DNA of 45,550 nucleotides from a virus: the IMG/VR virus record IMGVR_UViG_3300045116_000567, positions 1-45,550 of that record. One strand, 5' to 3'. Both the position numbers and the translations under genes were made by a program. A model generated the notes under the pieces. That model was not told the origin of the DNA and made no database searches. It was given only the letters and a program-made list of their open reading frames with translations. How positions within the stretch are numbered: position 1 is the stretch's first letter; each line of letters begins with the position of its first letter. Shown piece after piece: positions 1 through 9,281 of the stretch.

Positions 1-544
1 CCAGCCGCTCTTCATCTGCCCTCGTAGTGGAAGACACTTCAGAGATCTTCCTCTGAACAAGCTCGGTCAGGAGCTTGATAATGCTTTTCCTTCCCTTGCC
101 CTTACCCTCAAGTGTCCGACAAATCTGAAAGTACTCCACTGGGTGCTTCCCAAACTGGTCCTTCAGAGCCCGGCGGAGATCACTTGCCTTCTTCCTTAAG
201 GTCACCTCAGCAACGGCGGTAAAGATCTCGTGCTGATCATCCACCTCCACCTCCCTGCCAACAACCGGCATGGTCCTGTCGACAGGAGCCCCATGCAGGG
301 GAGGATAATATGGCTCCGGCGGGGCGGGGATCTCAATCCCTAACCCCTTAGCACTGAGGTAGCCGAGCATCACTCCCTCGACTATCTGAGCAATCTCCGA
401 CTCGCCAAGGAGCCGCGACGGGACCTCTACTATAGGATCAACATCAGTTAGCCACACCAGAGGTATTGCCTTCGGCCTGCCGGAGAGAATACCCCACGGC
501 GAGCGGCGCTTATCCACAAGCCGAATCTCGATGATTTCGTCCAT
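1..544 (-). CDS. Hypothetical protein downstream of the capsid gene, partial at the window edge
   Basis: An open frame runs off the left edge of the window, so only the N-terminal 181 codons are seen. It begins MDEIIEIRLVDKRRSPWG, with ATG preceded by GGGAGG at about 9 nt. The visible part is mixed alpha/beta in composition, with a basic segment near residues 115-165 (KKASDLRRALKDQFGKHPVE, then GKGKGRK). It has no membrane segment, signal peptide or cysteine motif. It is the next gene after the major capsid protein in the late direction, a place often taken by head-completion or tail-connector genes, but nothing in the residues identifies it. The capsid gene ends only 62 nt upstream, and the gap holds an SD-sequestering inverted repeat and a promoter-like hexamer. 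Confidence 0.75.
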   Translation of the reverse strand, partial: MDEIIEIRLVDKRRSPWGILSGRPKAIPLVWLTDVDPIVEVPSRLLGESEIAQIVEGVMLGYLSAKGLGIEIPAPPEPYYPPLHGAPVDRTMPVVGREVEVDDQHEIFTAVAEVTLRKKASDLRRALKDQFGKHPVEYFQICRTLEGKGKGRKSIIKLLTELVQRKISEVSSTTRADEERL

Positions 545-553
545 GAAGAGAGA

Positions 554-588
554 CCTCCCTCAGGGGAGTGTACCACTTTAGAGGGAGG
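554..588 (-). promoter_or_regulatory. Inverted repeat masking the SD of the following gene, with a promoter-like loop
   Basis: CCTCCCTC and GAGGGAGG form a perfect 8-bp inverted repeat (554-561 with 581-588) between the capsid gene stop and the next gene. On the minus strand the 3' arm contains the GGGAGG that would serve as SD for the gene starting at 544, so folding should hide it. The loop contains TGGTACACT, an extended -10-like element. The hairpin could damp translation of read-through capsid mRNA while a transcript starting inside the loop would lack the 5' arm. That role is inference; the pairing is directly visible. Confidence 0.45.
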
Positions 589-606
589 TTTGGGGGCTTC
601 TAAGGA

Positions 607-1899
607 CTAGACAGGGGTGGTGGCTGGGATGGAGCCAAGGATGCTACCGCTCACTGCAAGGGTGGTCTGAGCCGGGAGCACAACCTCGTTAGGAACGATC
701 TTGACGTTCCGCATCACGCCGACACCAAGACCCTCATTCTTGATGTGGAAGCAGTACCGCTCTTTCAGCTTCCACTTCGTGGTATCGATCGCAAGATCCT
801 CCCACTTATCCACCTTCACAGGGTGCTCCTCGATGTAGTACCCCAACTCGTTGGAGTCACATACGACGAGGTGGGTCCTGTTGGTCCCGGGGTGGTAGTA
901 CATCCAGGGCGACACAACGATCTTGAGCGGCCATGGCCACCGACGGGGCAGCTCAGGAGCCGAATCCAACGCAGTGTTGTAGGCATTCAGGCCCGACGCC
1001 GCAGCACCAGAGGCAGCGCCACCGGGGGTGATCTTCTGTCCACCCGAGACATGGGTCGCACTTCCGGGGCCAGCCTTGGCCGGGTTGCCGGTGTAGCCCC
1101 CATACCAGATCTGGTTGCCGCCAGCAAGGGTCACAGCCCGGAGAACCTCATCCTTCAGGAACATGATGAAGGTGAGGGGGTTCATGATGATGGTATCGGG
1201 GGTGAATCCCTGCTGCATGATCTGAGCAAAGGTATCAAAGAGGTCATCAAGGATCATCGACCCATTGGCAGCGCCGTTGATCGAACGACCATGAGTGACA
1301 CCCAACATCGAGGAGGTGGGAGAGAGGTTGTCAAAGACCACCGTCCCAAGGGCGGAGATCATCTTGGCCGCCTTGACCTCCTTATGCCGAGCAAGAGCCT
1401 TGGCACAGGCCCGGAGGTGCATGTTGACGATGTCGTAGCGGGAGTAGTTCTGAGCCTCCTCCGAGATCTCGAAGGCGATACCACACTTCCCGACCTTCGC
1501 CGTCACCGTGGCCCCACTCTCCTGGAGGCGGACAGTGGGATAGCTCTCACCCTCAGCGACATCCGCCGCAGTGACAGCCCCAACCGCCGGGTACTGGATG
1601 ACCTGGCCGGGCTCATACTGCTGCCGCTCGAAGAGGTTAGTCAGAACGATGAGAGGCTCCTGAGCCTCCAGGACAACCCTCTCAACGACCTGAGGGAGCC
1701 ACGGGGTGATGTCGGGTGTGGAGATGGTGTCCTCGAAGCGGAGTTCGTCCTTCTGAAGGACGTCCTTCAGCTGCTTCGCTCCAGCCCCGAGCCAGTCCCG
1801 CAGCGTAACCTTCTCAGGCCTACCCACCCCGTCAGAGTTGCTATAGTCAAGCCCTCTGCTATGGTAGACTGCCCGGAATTGGTCTAGAGTCTTTAGCAT
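607..1899 (-). CDS. Major capsid protein, HK97-fold type
   Basis: This 430-residue protein is the expected size for a phage major capsid protein. Its position also fits: it follows the portal, the prohead protease/scaffold gene and a small-domain structural gene in the transcription direction. Features typical of HK97-fold subunits are a charged N-terminal helix (about 1-55), an extended segment around QYPAVGAVTAADVAEGESYP that resembles an E-loop, a central helix (YSRYDIVNMHLRACAKALAR, about 150-170) and a Gly/Ala/Ser loop near 275-300. It has no membrane segment. The start is ATG with GGAGGAAC about 6 nt upstream. I infer the identity mainly from order, size and overall pattern, because no short diagnostic motif exists for this fold. 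Confidence 0.8.
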   Translation of the reverse strand: MLKTLDQFRAVYHSRGLDYSNSDGVGRPEKVTLRDWLGAGAKQLKDVLQKDELRFEDTISTPDITPWLPQVVERVVLEAQEPLIVLTNLFERQQYEPGQVIQYPAVGAVTAADVAEGESYPTVRLQESGATVTAKVGKCGIAFEISEEAQNYSRYDIVNMHLRACAKALARHKEVKAAKMISALGTVVFDNLSPTSSMLGVTHGRSINGAANGSMILDDLFDTFAQIMQQGFTPDTIIMNPLTFIMFLKDEVLRAVTLAGGNQIWYGGYTGNPAKAGPGSATHVSGGQKITPGGAASGAAASGLNAYNTALDSAPELPRRWPWPLKIVVSPWMYYHPGTNRTHLVVCDSNELGYYIEEHPVKVDKWEDLAIDTTKWKLKERYCFHIKNEGLGVGVMRNVKIVPNEVVLPAQTTLAVSGSILGSIPATTPV

Positions 1900-1929
1900 T
1901 GTAGTTCCTCCGCCTAGGTACCTTTCTAT

Positions 1930-3303
1930 CTATCGCTGACAGAAGTTGATGATGGCAACCCTATTCGCCCCACCTGAGAGGTTGAGGGCATCAGTCATCC
2001 CGGCCGTTGCTGTGCCAGGCATCTTCTCTGTCGCGGTAAGGTTCTGATACTGAGTCATCACCTTCTCAAGCCCGCTGCGCGGGTAGGCCAGCACTGCAAT
2101 GACCTGCCCGATGACACCAAGCCGCGCCTGGGTGATCGCGGCCTCAAGCTGAGCCGAAATGTCCGCGTCAGCAGCAGTGTCATAGTCCGGATCTGCCGAG
2201 AAGGCATCACCGCCAGCCCCGCCGAAGGCAGCCAGGATGTCCGAGGTGAACTTCACATAGTTCGAGTTGTCGTCGAAGGTCAGGAAGTCACCAACCTTCA
2301 CATCGCCGATGACCTGTGCGTAGCTCGTCGAGCCCGCGGCGGCAGTCTCGTACTGGTAGTATGTGATGGTCGAGACGCCATCAGTGAAACCGGCTGGAAC
2401 GGCATTCCCACCCGACTCGTAGACGAACATCACACCGGCATCGTAGTCGATGTAGAAGTAGCCCGAGCCAAGAGCCATCACATCGGCGATGGAGCCAACC
2501 TCACTCCAGGAAGCCAAGGTGCTTCCAGAGTCGGTGATCGGAGTATTGGTGGTGATCTTCGCAACCGGGGTCCGGCCGAAGACATAGCCAACCACGTTAT
2601 CGGCTGCCGCTACCAGGGAGGCATACCGTGTCGTTGCATGGAGACCAGTAGCATTGTGCCACTGCGAAGTCCCGAAGGTGATAGCTGCGCCGGAGATAGT
2701 GCCATCCCCCATCGTCTCGGCAGCCTGCTGCGCGGGGACAAGCGGGATCTGCAGGACCTTATCAGTCCCGATAGCCGTCTGATGCTGCGTGTTGTAGTTG
2801 TGACGCCTGTACTCAGACGGATCCCAGCCATCCCCGCCACACCACTGCCAGTAGGTGTAGGGAGCATAGCCGACAGGCCACGAGATAAAGTCCCTCGCGG
2901 TCTCCGCAGCGAGGATCAAGCCACGATTCCGAAGAGCCGTGGTGACCTGAGTCTGGGTGTAGTTCGTAGTGCCGTTGGTCGCGTAGGCAACACCCGTGGT
3001 CAGGTCCGTAGTCCCGGTCTCGTAGTCGTTGGCCGTATAGGTAAGGACATTCGTTCCTGCAGCGGCCTCGAAGGCGAACTTCAGGCCAGCGGGAACCCCG
3101 CGACCCTCCCTATCCACTGCAACGACCTTCCCGGCCGCGAGGACAGCCCAGTCCTCCGTCTTGGTGTCATACCGCTGAACAGGAAGCCAAGCAGCGGGCT
3201 TCAACTCAGCGAAGGGATACTGGCTCTCGCTGATCTCCACTTCCGGGGTGATATGCCCGGTGTGGTTCCACTGCTTATGAGTCGCGTCGTAAAGTCGAGT
3301 CAT
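1930..3303 (-). CDS. Probable capsid decoration or other head structural protein
   Basis: The 457-residue product is rich in Thr, Gly, Ala, Tyr and Asn, with many alternating hydrophobic and polar stretches (for example TNVLTYTANDYETGTTDLTT). This composition is usual for beta-rich virion surface proteins. It sits directly between the protease/scaffold gene and the major capsid gene, where capsid cement or decoration proteins are commonly encoded. Two cysteines and several Trp residues occur near WQWCGGDGWDPSEY, and the last residues are INFCQR. There is no enzyme motif, signal peptide or membrane helix. It could alternatively be a second capsid subunit or a head fibre. ATG start; stop 30 nt before the capsid gene start. 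Confidence 0.6.
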   Translation of the reverse strand: MTRLYDATHKQWNHTGHITPEVEISESQYPFAELKPAAWLPVQRYDTKTEDWAVLAAGKVVAVDREGRGVPAGLKFAFEAAAGTNVLTYTANDYETGTTDLTTGVAYATNGTTNYTQTQVTTALRNRGLILAAETARDFISWPVGYAPYTYWQWCGGDGWDPSEYRRHNYNTQHQTAIGTDKVLQIPLVPAQQAAETMGDGTISGAAITFGTSQWHNATGLHATTRYASLVAAADNVVGYVFGRTPVAKITTNTPITDSGSTLASWSEVGSIADVMALGSGYFYIDYDAGVMFVYESGGNAVPAGFTDGVSTITYYQYETAAAGSTSYAQVIGDVKVGDFLTFDDNSNYVKFTSDILAAFGGAGGDAFSADPDYDTAADADISAQLEAAITQARLGVIGQVIAVLAYPRSGLEKVMTQYQNLTATEKMPGTATAGMTDALNLSGGANRVAIINFCQR

Positions 3304-3325
3304 CTGATCAACTCCTCACTAATCG

Positions 3326-5236
3326 CTATTTTGCCATAAGGGCACGAAGTTTGGCAAGCGTAAAGTCGACAGGCAGCTCACCCTTCGCAATATACGTCAC
3401 ACAATGTTTCTCTGCGAAGGCCTCGCCATACCTGGAAGCCCAGTCAACAAGCCTCTCGGCGACGGGAAGATACCGCGTCTCGTCAGCAACATCCACCACC
3501 TCTTCAGGGGTAGCATCCTCTGGCGTCACGGCCTCAACCGGTTGCCTGGCAAGCCCGCTGCGGACGAAGTCCACACACTCCGATGTGGAGACCGCCATAA
3601 GACTGGTAAGACTCTCCAGATCAGCCCCTTCCACCTGGGTCCTGATCTCATCCAGCGTCCTCTCTCGCTGAGTAAGCGAGAGAACCAAGGCCGCATACTC
3701 CCTCGTCAGCCCCAAGAGCTTCTCTGCTGTCACAGCATGGGCTCTCTCAGAGAGGACATGCTCCGACGTAACGGTCTTCCACTCCTGCCGAAGAACCCTG
3801 ACAGTCTCGTCCATCTCTGGAATCTTGGCATTGAGCTCGTCGAGCTGCGCCTGCTTCTCGGAACAGTCCAGGCACTCGCGGGGAACCTTGAGCCCACGGG
3901 CAGCCATCAGTTGCTCGACCTCAAGGTACTTCTGCTGTAGATCCCCATCAGAGAGACAATCAAGACACATCATTGTGTCCCTCCCCTCCGGGGGAGTCTC
4001 ATCCTTCCCCTTATCGCACCCCAAAGCCTTCGCCTTCCGCGAGACACAGGCTAGGATGGCCTCCTTAGACCCCTCGCCCTTATAGCGGCCAATCAGCCTC
4101 CGGGCGGCCGTCACATGAGCACAGTCTGGAACTGGGAAGCTCTTCTTCGGTCCGCAGAAAGTCGACGGGGCAAGCGCCTTTCGCTTCTCGGTGGAAAGCT
4201 TCGCGTCCTGCTCCTCAACTTCGCCTTCTAGCTCCTCATTCAGCCTCTCAGCCATCTCCTCAGTGAAATTTCCCTCATCCTCAAAGAGTGTCCTGAGGGC
4301 CTCCTCAATGGGGTCCGGCACTGGGGCAGGCTGGGCCTCATCAGGGGTAGGCTCGGTCTGGGCAGCTACAGGAGCCTCGCCGGGAACATCTGCCTGGTCC
4401 GGAGGAACCGGCTCCTCATTCTCCTGGACAGAGTCAAGAAGTCTCATCACTACGGTAGCCTCCTGCCAGGCAGAGGGCACCGTACTGACACCCAAGCCCC
4501 CCTCCGCAGGCGGAGACGAGTCAATGAATTCTGCCGACTCAATCTTTGCATGTCCATCGGCAGGACGGTTCACAGCAGAGCACTCATCATAGGTGGTGTC
4601 ACCAACGACGAGGTACATCGTCCGTCCGGTCTCCTCGTCCTTCACCCCTCGGGAGTGGGTACAGGACTCCTTCACCCAATCGGTCCCACATATACTACAG
4701 AGGGCTTGCCGTGGACGCTGTGTGATGGAGATCCCCTGATACCTCCCATCAAGAATCTTCTCGATGGCATCAGAGTCGGTGATGATAGCCTCAAGTCTCA
4801 TCTCCCCGACACCCTTCCAGGTCTCGGCCGAGAGCACTCCGGTCTCCTCAAGCATCTGGGCAGCATCAAGCATGTCCTGCTTCGAAGCGGCATCCTGGAA
4901 GAGAGTAGAGACCTCGCTAACCGAGTCAGAGCCAGTCGGAACGTACGGAATGTACTTCCCGCTGGTGATACGCCCGACAGGGTCGGCGTGATCATCGTGA
5001 TGGATCTGGAACGGCCTTAGCTGGGGATAGGTCCACGTATGGCAACATGCCTCCATCCCACCAGGGGAATACATGACATTGTTGGCATTGACCATCCCGG
5101 CATGGGAGGCAGTAATCTCGAGGCGAAGGCCACGAGCGTTCTTCGCCCGCTGGCGAATCTCGGCATTTGAAGATGGACCGCCAGACCGACCAGCCGACGG
5201 TGTCATAAAGAAGAAATCCTTTAGGACTAGACTCAT
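3326..5236 (-). CDS. Prohead protease fused to a scaffold-like coiled-coil region
   Basis: I chose the ATG that overlaps the portal stop (ATGA), because it has GGAGGAGG upstream; the product is 636 residues. The N-terminal quarter looks like a phage head-maturation serine protease: a histidine segment (FQIHHDDHADPVGRI, about 77-90), then RYQGISIT with the probable catalytic Ser near 170, then ECSAVNRPADGHAKI, the usual end of this domain. A Cys/His cluster (CSICGTDW, then CTHS) is inserted after the Ser strand, which is unusual. The rest is acidic and Glu/Ala-rich (about 260-350), followed by a segment like the small phage domain with FCGPKKSFPVPDCAHV. A second CxxC pair around residues 425-465 precedes a long coiled coil. 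Protease-scaffold fusions are known in tailed phages: the scaffold part fills the procapsid and is then digested. Confidence 0.75.
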   Translation of the reverse strand: MSLVLKDFFFMTPSAGRSGGPSSNAEIRQRAKNARGLRLEITASHAGMVNANNVMYSPGGMEACCHTWTYPQLRPFQIHHDDHADPVGRITSGKYIPYVPTGSDSVSEVSTLFQDAASKQDMLDAAQMLEETGVLSAETWKGVGEMRLEAIITDSDAIEKILDGRYQGISITQRPRQALCSICGTDWVKESCTHSRGVKDEETGRTMYLVVGDTTYDECSAVNRPADGHAKIESAEFIDSSPPAEGGLGVSTVPSAWQEATVVMRLLDSVQENEEPVPPDQADVPGEAPVAAQTEPTPDEAQPAPVPDPIEEALRTLFEDEGNFTEEMAERLNEELEGEVEEQDAKLSTEKRKALAPSTFCGPKKSFPVPDCAHVTAARRLIGRYKGEGSKEAILACVSRKAKALGCDKGKDETPPEGRDTMMCLDCLSDGDLQQKYLEVEQLMAARGLKVPRECLDCSEKQAQLDELNAKIPEMDETVRVLRQEWKTVTSEHVLSERAHAVTAEKLLGLTREYAALVLSLTQRERTLDEIRTQVEGADLESLTSLMAVSTSECVDFVRSGLARQPVEAVTPEDATPEEVVDVADETRYLPVAERLVDWASRYGEAFAEKHCVTYIAKGELPVDFTLAKLRALMAK

Positions 5237-7305
5237 CGCAACTCCCTTGCCTCCTCCACTACGCACCCACAGAGCGGGTGGTGCGGAGGAATCATGGTCT
5301 CACCAAGTGTATCATCCCACCTGATGATGGTCAACCTGGAAAGGCAGAGGTTACAGGGGGTTACACCAGGACGCGAAACGGCTACCGCACTCTTCTTCTG
5401 ACCCTGCAACCACTTGAAACGAGAAAGGTTTCCGGCGAATGCCAGCTCGGTATCGTAGATTAGCTCAGCCCGATAGGCTAGCGATAGGAAGATGGCAAAG
5501 GGGCTGCTCTCCCTATCGTTACCTAACCTATCAACCACATCCCTCCGGAGGCGATCGATACTACTCTCTGCACGACGCTGGACGAATTCGACGAGGTGCC
5601 CAATACGAAGAGGCTCAAAGTAGTTACCCCTCACCACCCGCGCCAGGAGCTTCCCGAACTCGTCCTTAGCAAGACCGTAATTCAGGATGGCCTCCGATGC
5701 CAGGGCCTTATAATCAAGCTCCCCACGCAGCCATCTCCCCTGCAACTCCTCTCCCCAGAGGAGATGCCATCGGAGGATAGGGTTAGTGCTCCGGTCCTCC
5801 CGCGGGGCGGTATCCTTATTCAACTTCGCCGCAGGACGAGCCCCATACTGGTTCGATGGGGCGTTCTTGTTGGCAACAGAGGCCTTGGCCTCCTCCGTGT
5901 ACGGCTCATCCACGGCAGCGATGAGAGCCATCGGCTTCCCGAACTTATTCCAGTAGAGTCCCTTCTCCTCCTCCTCTGTCAGGGGCTCACGACGGAACTC
6001 TGCCCGCAGCTCGGAGAAGGTGATGGCGTTCTTCAGGAATACGTCAACGGCGTGGTTCTCCCTCGCAATCTTCGCTTCCTTATCGACTTCATGGAAACGC
6101 AGGCGAACGGCATTATCCCCATCAAGGAGACCAGATGTTGGGAAGGTGGACTCAAGCAGCAATTCCTCAATGACCGCGTCAGCGAAGCGCTCCACAAGAA
6201 TCTGGAGATACTTCACGGCGTCGATCAGGTTCCTTGACAGGGTCTGAGCCGTTGAGCGCGATGCGGAGCTGCCAATCCCAACGTCAATCGCTGAGATATC
6301 AAGTCCAGCCAGGACTCGCTCACGGAAGTACTGCAGGTACTCCTGGACCTGCAGAGCCTTCCCCTCAAGGCCAACAGCGCTTACACCAACCCTCTCGTTG
6401 ACAAAGAAAGATCCCTCCTGGGGCATCTCCATCACTTCTTGCCTCAGGACGGAGATCTCATCGGTCCCATCCTCATAGGCCCTAGCAGGATTGGACTCAG
6501 TCCCAACCTTCCACAGGATGATAGGGAAGAGATGCTTATGAATCAGGATCTCAATGTTAGCCTCGATATCACGAAGCATCCTGATGTCATCAATGGCAGA
6601 GTGTACACTCGGGACCCCGAGCGGGTAGCCGCCCTTCCTATGAGCGTAGAAGTGGACTATATCCCTCGTCTGGTAGATCTTCTCAATCCCGCCGACGACA
6701 AGCTTCCAGGCCACTATATTCCCGGCCTCGTCAACCTTTGGGACCATCGCCTCTGGAGGTAGGGGGAAGTACCCCGCCACAGGGTCAATCTTGACCCGGC
6801 CGACCGTCCTCCGTTGCCCCCCAGAGGCATCAAGCTTTCTGACCTTCAACCAGTAGGCATTGGCATGAACAGCAAGATCGCGGCATGTTTGGAGAAGAAG
6901 AACCTCAAATGGGAGAAGAGAGGCCCGCTCGATCTGCTGGATGCGAAGGCGAATGTACTCAACCCTCTCATCATTCTGGCCAACAAACTCAAACCCTTCA
7001 CGAGTGAAGAGGTTCAGCTTCGCCCGCGTGGCTCTGGCAAAGTAGGACTCTGTATCGTAGACGGCCTCTATCTCGTGGTGGTTATACTGAGGAAGAAGCC
7101 ACTGCGGCTGCCCACCATACGATGGAACATAGGCCAAGCCACCAGACCAGACACGACTACCTGCATCAGGCTCCTTCGCCCCTAAGGCCTTAGGTCTCGC
7201 TGGCCTCTCACTCTGAGAGATCGAGACAAAGCTAGGCCCCAGCTGCATGATGGCAACCCTCTCCCGGCGGCGGAAGAGAGACTTGATCCTCTGCCAGAGT
7301 CCCAC
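5233..7305 (-). CDS. Portal protein with a MuF-like C-terminal motif
   Basis: At 690 residues this is longer than a typical portal of 450-550. It has portal hallmarks: a basic N-terminus (LWQRIKSLFRRRER), an early YDTESYFARATRAKL segment, a long region of amphipathic helices, QTRDIVHFYAHRKGGYPLGV (the usual clip/stem approach with GxPLGxPS), and the ERVLAGLDISAIDVG segment. The last 40 residues contain CNLC and then PPHHPLCGC, which matches the Cys/His signature ending phage Mu gpF-like minor head proteins. This suggests a portal-MuF-tail fusion or at least a shared metal-binding tail. It stops 3 nt into the next gene (ATGA). It forms the DNA entry channel at the capsid vertex. Confidence 0.8.
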   Translation of the reverse strand: MGLWQRIKSLFRRRERVAIMQLGPSFVSISQSERPARPKALGAKEPDAGSRVWSGGLAYVPSYGGQPQWLLPQYNHHEIEAVYDTESYFARATRAKLNLFTREGFEFVGQNDERVEYIRLRIQQIERASLLPFEVLLLQTCRDLAVHANAYWLKVRKLDASGGQRRTVGRVKIDPVAGYFPLPPEAMVPKVDEAGNIVAWKLVVGGIEKIYQTRDIVHFYAHRKGGYPLGVPSVHSAIDDIRMLRDIEANIEILIHKHLFPIILWKVGTESNPARAYEDGTDEISVLRQEVMEMPQEGSFFVNERVGVSAVGLEGKALQVQEYLQYFRERVLAGLDISAIDVGIGSSASRSTAQTLSRNLIDAVKYLQILVERFADAVIEELLLESTFPTSGLLDGDNAVRLRFHEVDKEAKIARENHAVDVFLKNAITFSELRAEFRREPLTEEEEKGLYWNKFGKPMALIAAVDEPYTEEAKASVANKNAPSNQYGARPAAKLNKDTAPREDRSTNPILRWHLLWGEELQGRWLRGELDYKALASEAILNYGLAKDEFGKLLARVVRGNYFEPLRIGHLVEFVQRRAESSIDRLRRDVVDRLGNDRESSPFAIFLSLAYRAELIYDTELAFAGNLSRFKWLQGQKKSAVAVSRPGVTPCNLCLSRLTIIRWDDTLGETMIPPHHPLCGCVVEEARELR

Positions 7306-7308
7306 TAC

Positions 7309-8982
7309 CTACCCCTCCAACTGCCTAATCCACTGGGCCACTTGAGCCGCCTCATCCATGGTTACCTTCTTCAGACAGGAGGATATTGGCCTCCTGGCAA
7401 TGACGTTCTCCACTTCAGGACCACGAGCATCAGGACCGTCAACCCCCGTTCTCACCGCCCGCTCCGGAGGAGGGATGTCGGTCGATGGGTTCCTTCTGAC
7501 AGTGATATTAGCACCTTCTATCCTTACCTCCAAACGTTCTGAAGGATGCCTGTACATATCCACCAGAATGCGGAGTTCATCCTCCGTCATAGTGTCAGAA
7601 TCGGACCCGCATGAGAACTTCCCCGACTTCGCGGCGTCTATAATCCCTCTAATCAGGGCAATGTACTGTAGGATGTCCCTCTTTCCCTGCGCGAAGGAGG
7701 TGTGCCTATTCCACTGGTCAAGCGGGTAATCTATTGTCTCCTGCAGGACCCTGAGCAGCCAGTCCTTATAGTCCTTGATGATACTGACAGCCTTCTGCAC
7801 GTACCCCGTGAGGCGGTCAAGGTCCAACTCTTCACTGACTGCCGAGAGGTCACTCGAGACCTGATCCAGAGCCCTCTGAGGATGACCAGGCCGATCCCTT
7901 TCGTCTCGTGCCTGCCGGGCCGAATCGATCCCGGTGCCAGCGGCATCGCGGTTCTCCTCCTCTGCCTCCTCCTGCTCAGCCACCCTCCTAGCCCGTTCCG
8001 CCTCCTGCTCCCTAGCAATTTCTCGCTCACGTCTCCTCCTCTCCCTGTCCTCGCCACGGTTCATACGAGAGGAGATTATGGAGGCCTCCGCTGCCCTCTC
8101 AGCCTCAGTCCTCCGCCCAGTCCCAGCAGGCTGCGAAGTCTGAAACATCCCGGCGAGCTGATTGTTGGTCTCCTGGAATCGACGCGGGCCCTGTTGTGCC
8201 TGGTAGCGCATCTGGTCTATGACACAGCGGATCGGGCCAAGCGCCAACTCGTCAATGATGTCGATGTTGGCCATCATCTCATTGATGATGGGGTTCAGCG
8301 CCTGCATCAGGAGGTTATCGATGGCCCCAAGGTCAACGGAGACATCAAGCTCCATCCGAGTGAGCATGTAGGCAAGGGAGAAGAGGAGCTTCTGGAGATC
8401 TGGGCCACACTGCCCCTTCAGGGCATTGCCAAGATTACAGAATTCAGCGACAAAGCTAGCATCAGAGGCATCCCCAAGCATATCCTCAAGGCGGGTAAGC
8501 TGATCCCAACTCCTCTGTAGGGTATCCTCCCACTGGGCCCCAAGGTCCTTGAAGAAGTCGGCGTCGAGCTTCCCCCACGTCCGGAAGTCACAGGGGACGC
8601 AGTCCTGCAACCAATCCTCCAGCTTATCCAGCGAAGAGTCATCCTCAGACGACTTCTCCGCCTTGTCCGTGGAGGGGGTGGCGCTGGGGACAACTACAGG
8701 GGCTGTCCCAGCAATCTCGTCAACTCCAGGCGCGCTTGCGGGGCCGGGAGCACCTATCCCACCTGCTGTGGGAGGGATATCAGACCGGACCTCCCCGCCA
8801 GGTCTAGGGATGCCCTCACCAATGCCGAGCATGGATTCTGGAGGGCCTGACATCCCCCTGATAAGGCTCTTGAAGACAACAAAGGGACTGTCGATATCAC
8901 GACTCTTCACCATCCCCTTCTCGAAAGTGGAGATGATGAGGTCAAGATCGGCTTCTAGAAGGGCCCCTTCAGCGCCAGGCAC
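7309..8982 (-). CDS. Large unknown virion-associated or assembly protein
   Basis: This 557-residue protein lies between small connector-type genes and the portal. The start is a GTG that overlaps the previous stop (TAGTG). Residues about 60-115 are Gly/Pro/Ser-rich and probably unstructured. Residues about 115-265 are helical, with four conserved-looking cysteines (DCVPCDFRTWGKL, FCNLGNALKGQCG). Residues about 300-345 are a very charged Arg/Glu coiled coil (EREIAREQEAERARRVAEQE). The rest is helical, ending with a basic segment and CLKKVTMDEAAQVAQWIRQ. No enzyme motif is visible. Position and composition fit an assembly chaperone or internal head protein, but this is inference. Confidence 0.6.
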   Translation of the reverse strand: MPGAEGALLEADLDLIISTFEKGMVKSRDIDSPFVVFKSLIRGMSGPPESMLGIGEGIPRPGGEVRSDIPPTAGGIGAPGPASAPGVDEIAGTAPVVVPSATPSTDKAEKSSEDDSSLDKLEDWLQDCVPCDFRTWGKLDADFFKDLGAQWEDTLQRSWDQLTRLEDMLGDASDASFVAEFCNLGNALKGQCGPDLQKLLFSLAYMLTRMELDVSVDLGAIDNLLMQALNPIINEMMANIDIIDELALGPIRCVIDQMRYQAQQGPRRFQETNNQLAGMFQTSQPAGTGRRTEAERAAEASIISSRMNRGEDRERRRREREIAREQEAERARRVAEQEEAEEENRDAAGTGIDSARQARDERDRPGHPQRALDQVSSDLSAVSEELDLDRLTGYVQKAVSIIKDYKDWLLRVLQETIDYPLDQWNRHTSFAQGKRDILQYIALIRGIIDAAKSGKFSCGSDSDTMTEDELRILVDMYRHPSERLEVRIEGANITVRRNPSTDIPPPERAVRTGVDGPDARGPEVENVIARRPISSCLKKVTMDEAAQVAQWIRQLEG

Positions 8983-9254
8983 TAGAACTCCCCTGTCTCT
9001 TGGGCCTGCCTCAGACGGACTCTCCCCTCCTCCACATCGGCCCTATACTCCTCCGCCTTAGCAGAGATGAAAGAGTCACTCCCGCCACGGGTGGTCAGGT
9101 GGATAACAGTACTCTCGCCGGCGAGCATGTTCCCATCTTGGTGGATAGCCTGACAGTCTCTCTTCCCCATGAAATCCTCCCTAATATAGGGGAAGAGCAT
9201 CCTATAGAGCATCTCCAGGGTCCATTCCTGATACTCGTCAAGGTCTAGAGCCAT
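8982..9254 (-). CDS. Small hypothetical protein in the head gene cluster
   Basis: This 90-residue acidic protein begins MALDLDEYQEWTLEMLYRML. It is helical at both ends, with a polar middle (HLTTRGGSDSFISAKAEEY). The stop codon shares one base with the GTG of the following gene, so translation is probably coupled. It has no cysteine, membrane or enzyme motif. The location between the terminase and portal genes suggests a head-assembly or connector role, but no family is recognised. Confidence 0.6.
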   Translation of the reverse strand: MALDLDEYQEWTLEMLYRMLFPYIREDFMGKRDCQAIHQDGNMLAGESTVIHLTTRGGSDSFISAKAEEYRADVEEGRVRLRQAQETGEF

Positions 9255-9281
9255 CGGTCACCGCCTCCGCCAGAAGGAGCC

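Noticed and set aside
745-1887. A 380-residue open frame on the plus strand opposite the major capsid gene
   Set aside because: It mirrors the capsid gene codons, has no SD and has Arg/Leu/Gly-rich shadow composition; the minus-strand capsid frame explains the sequence.
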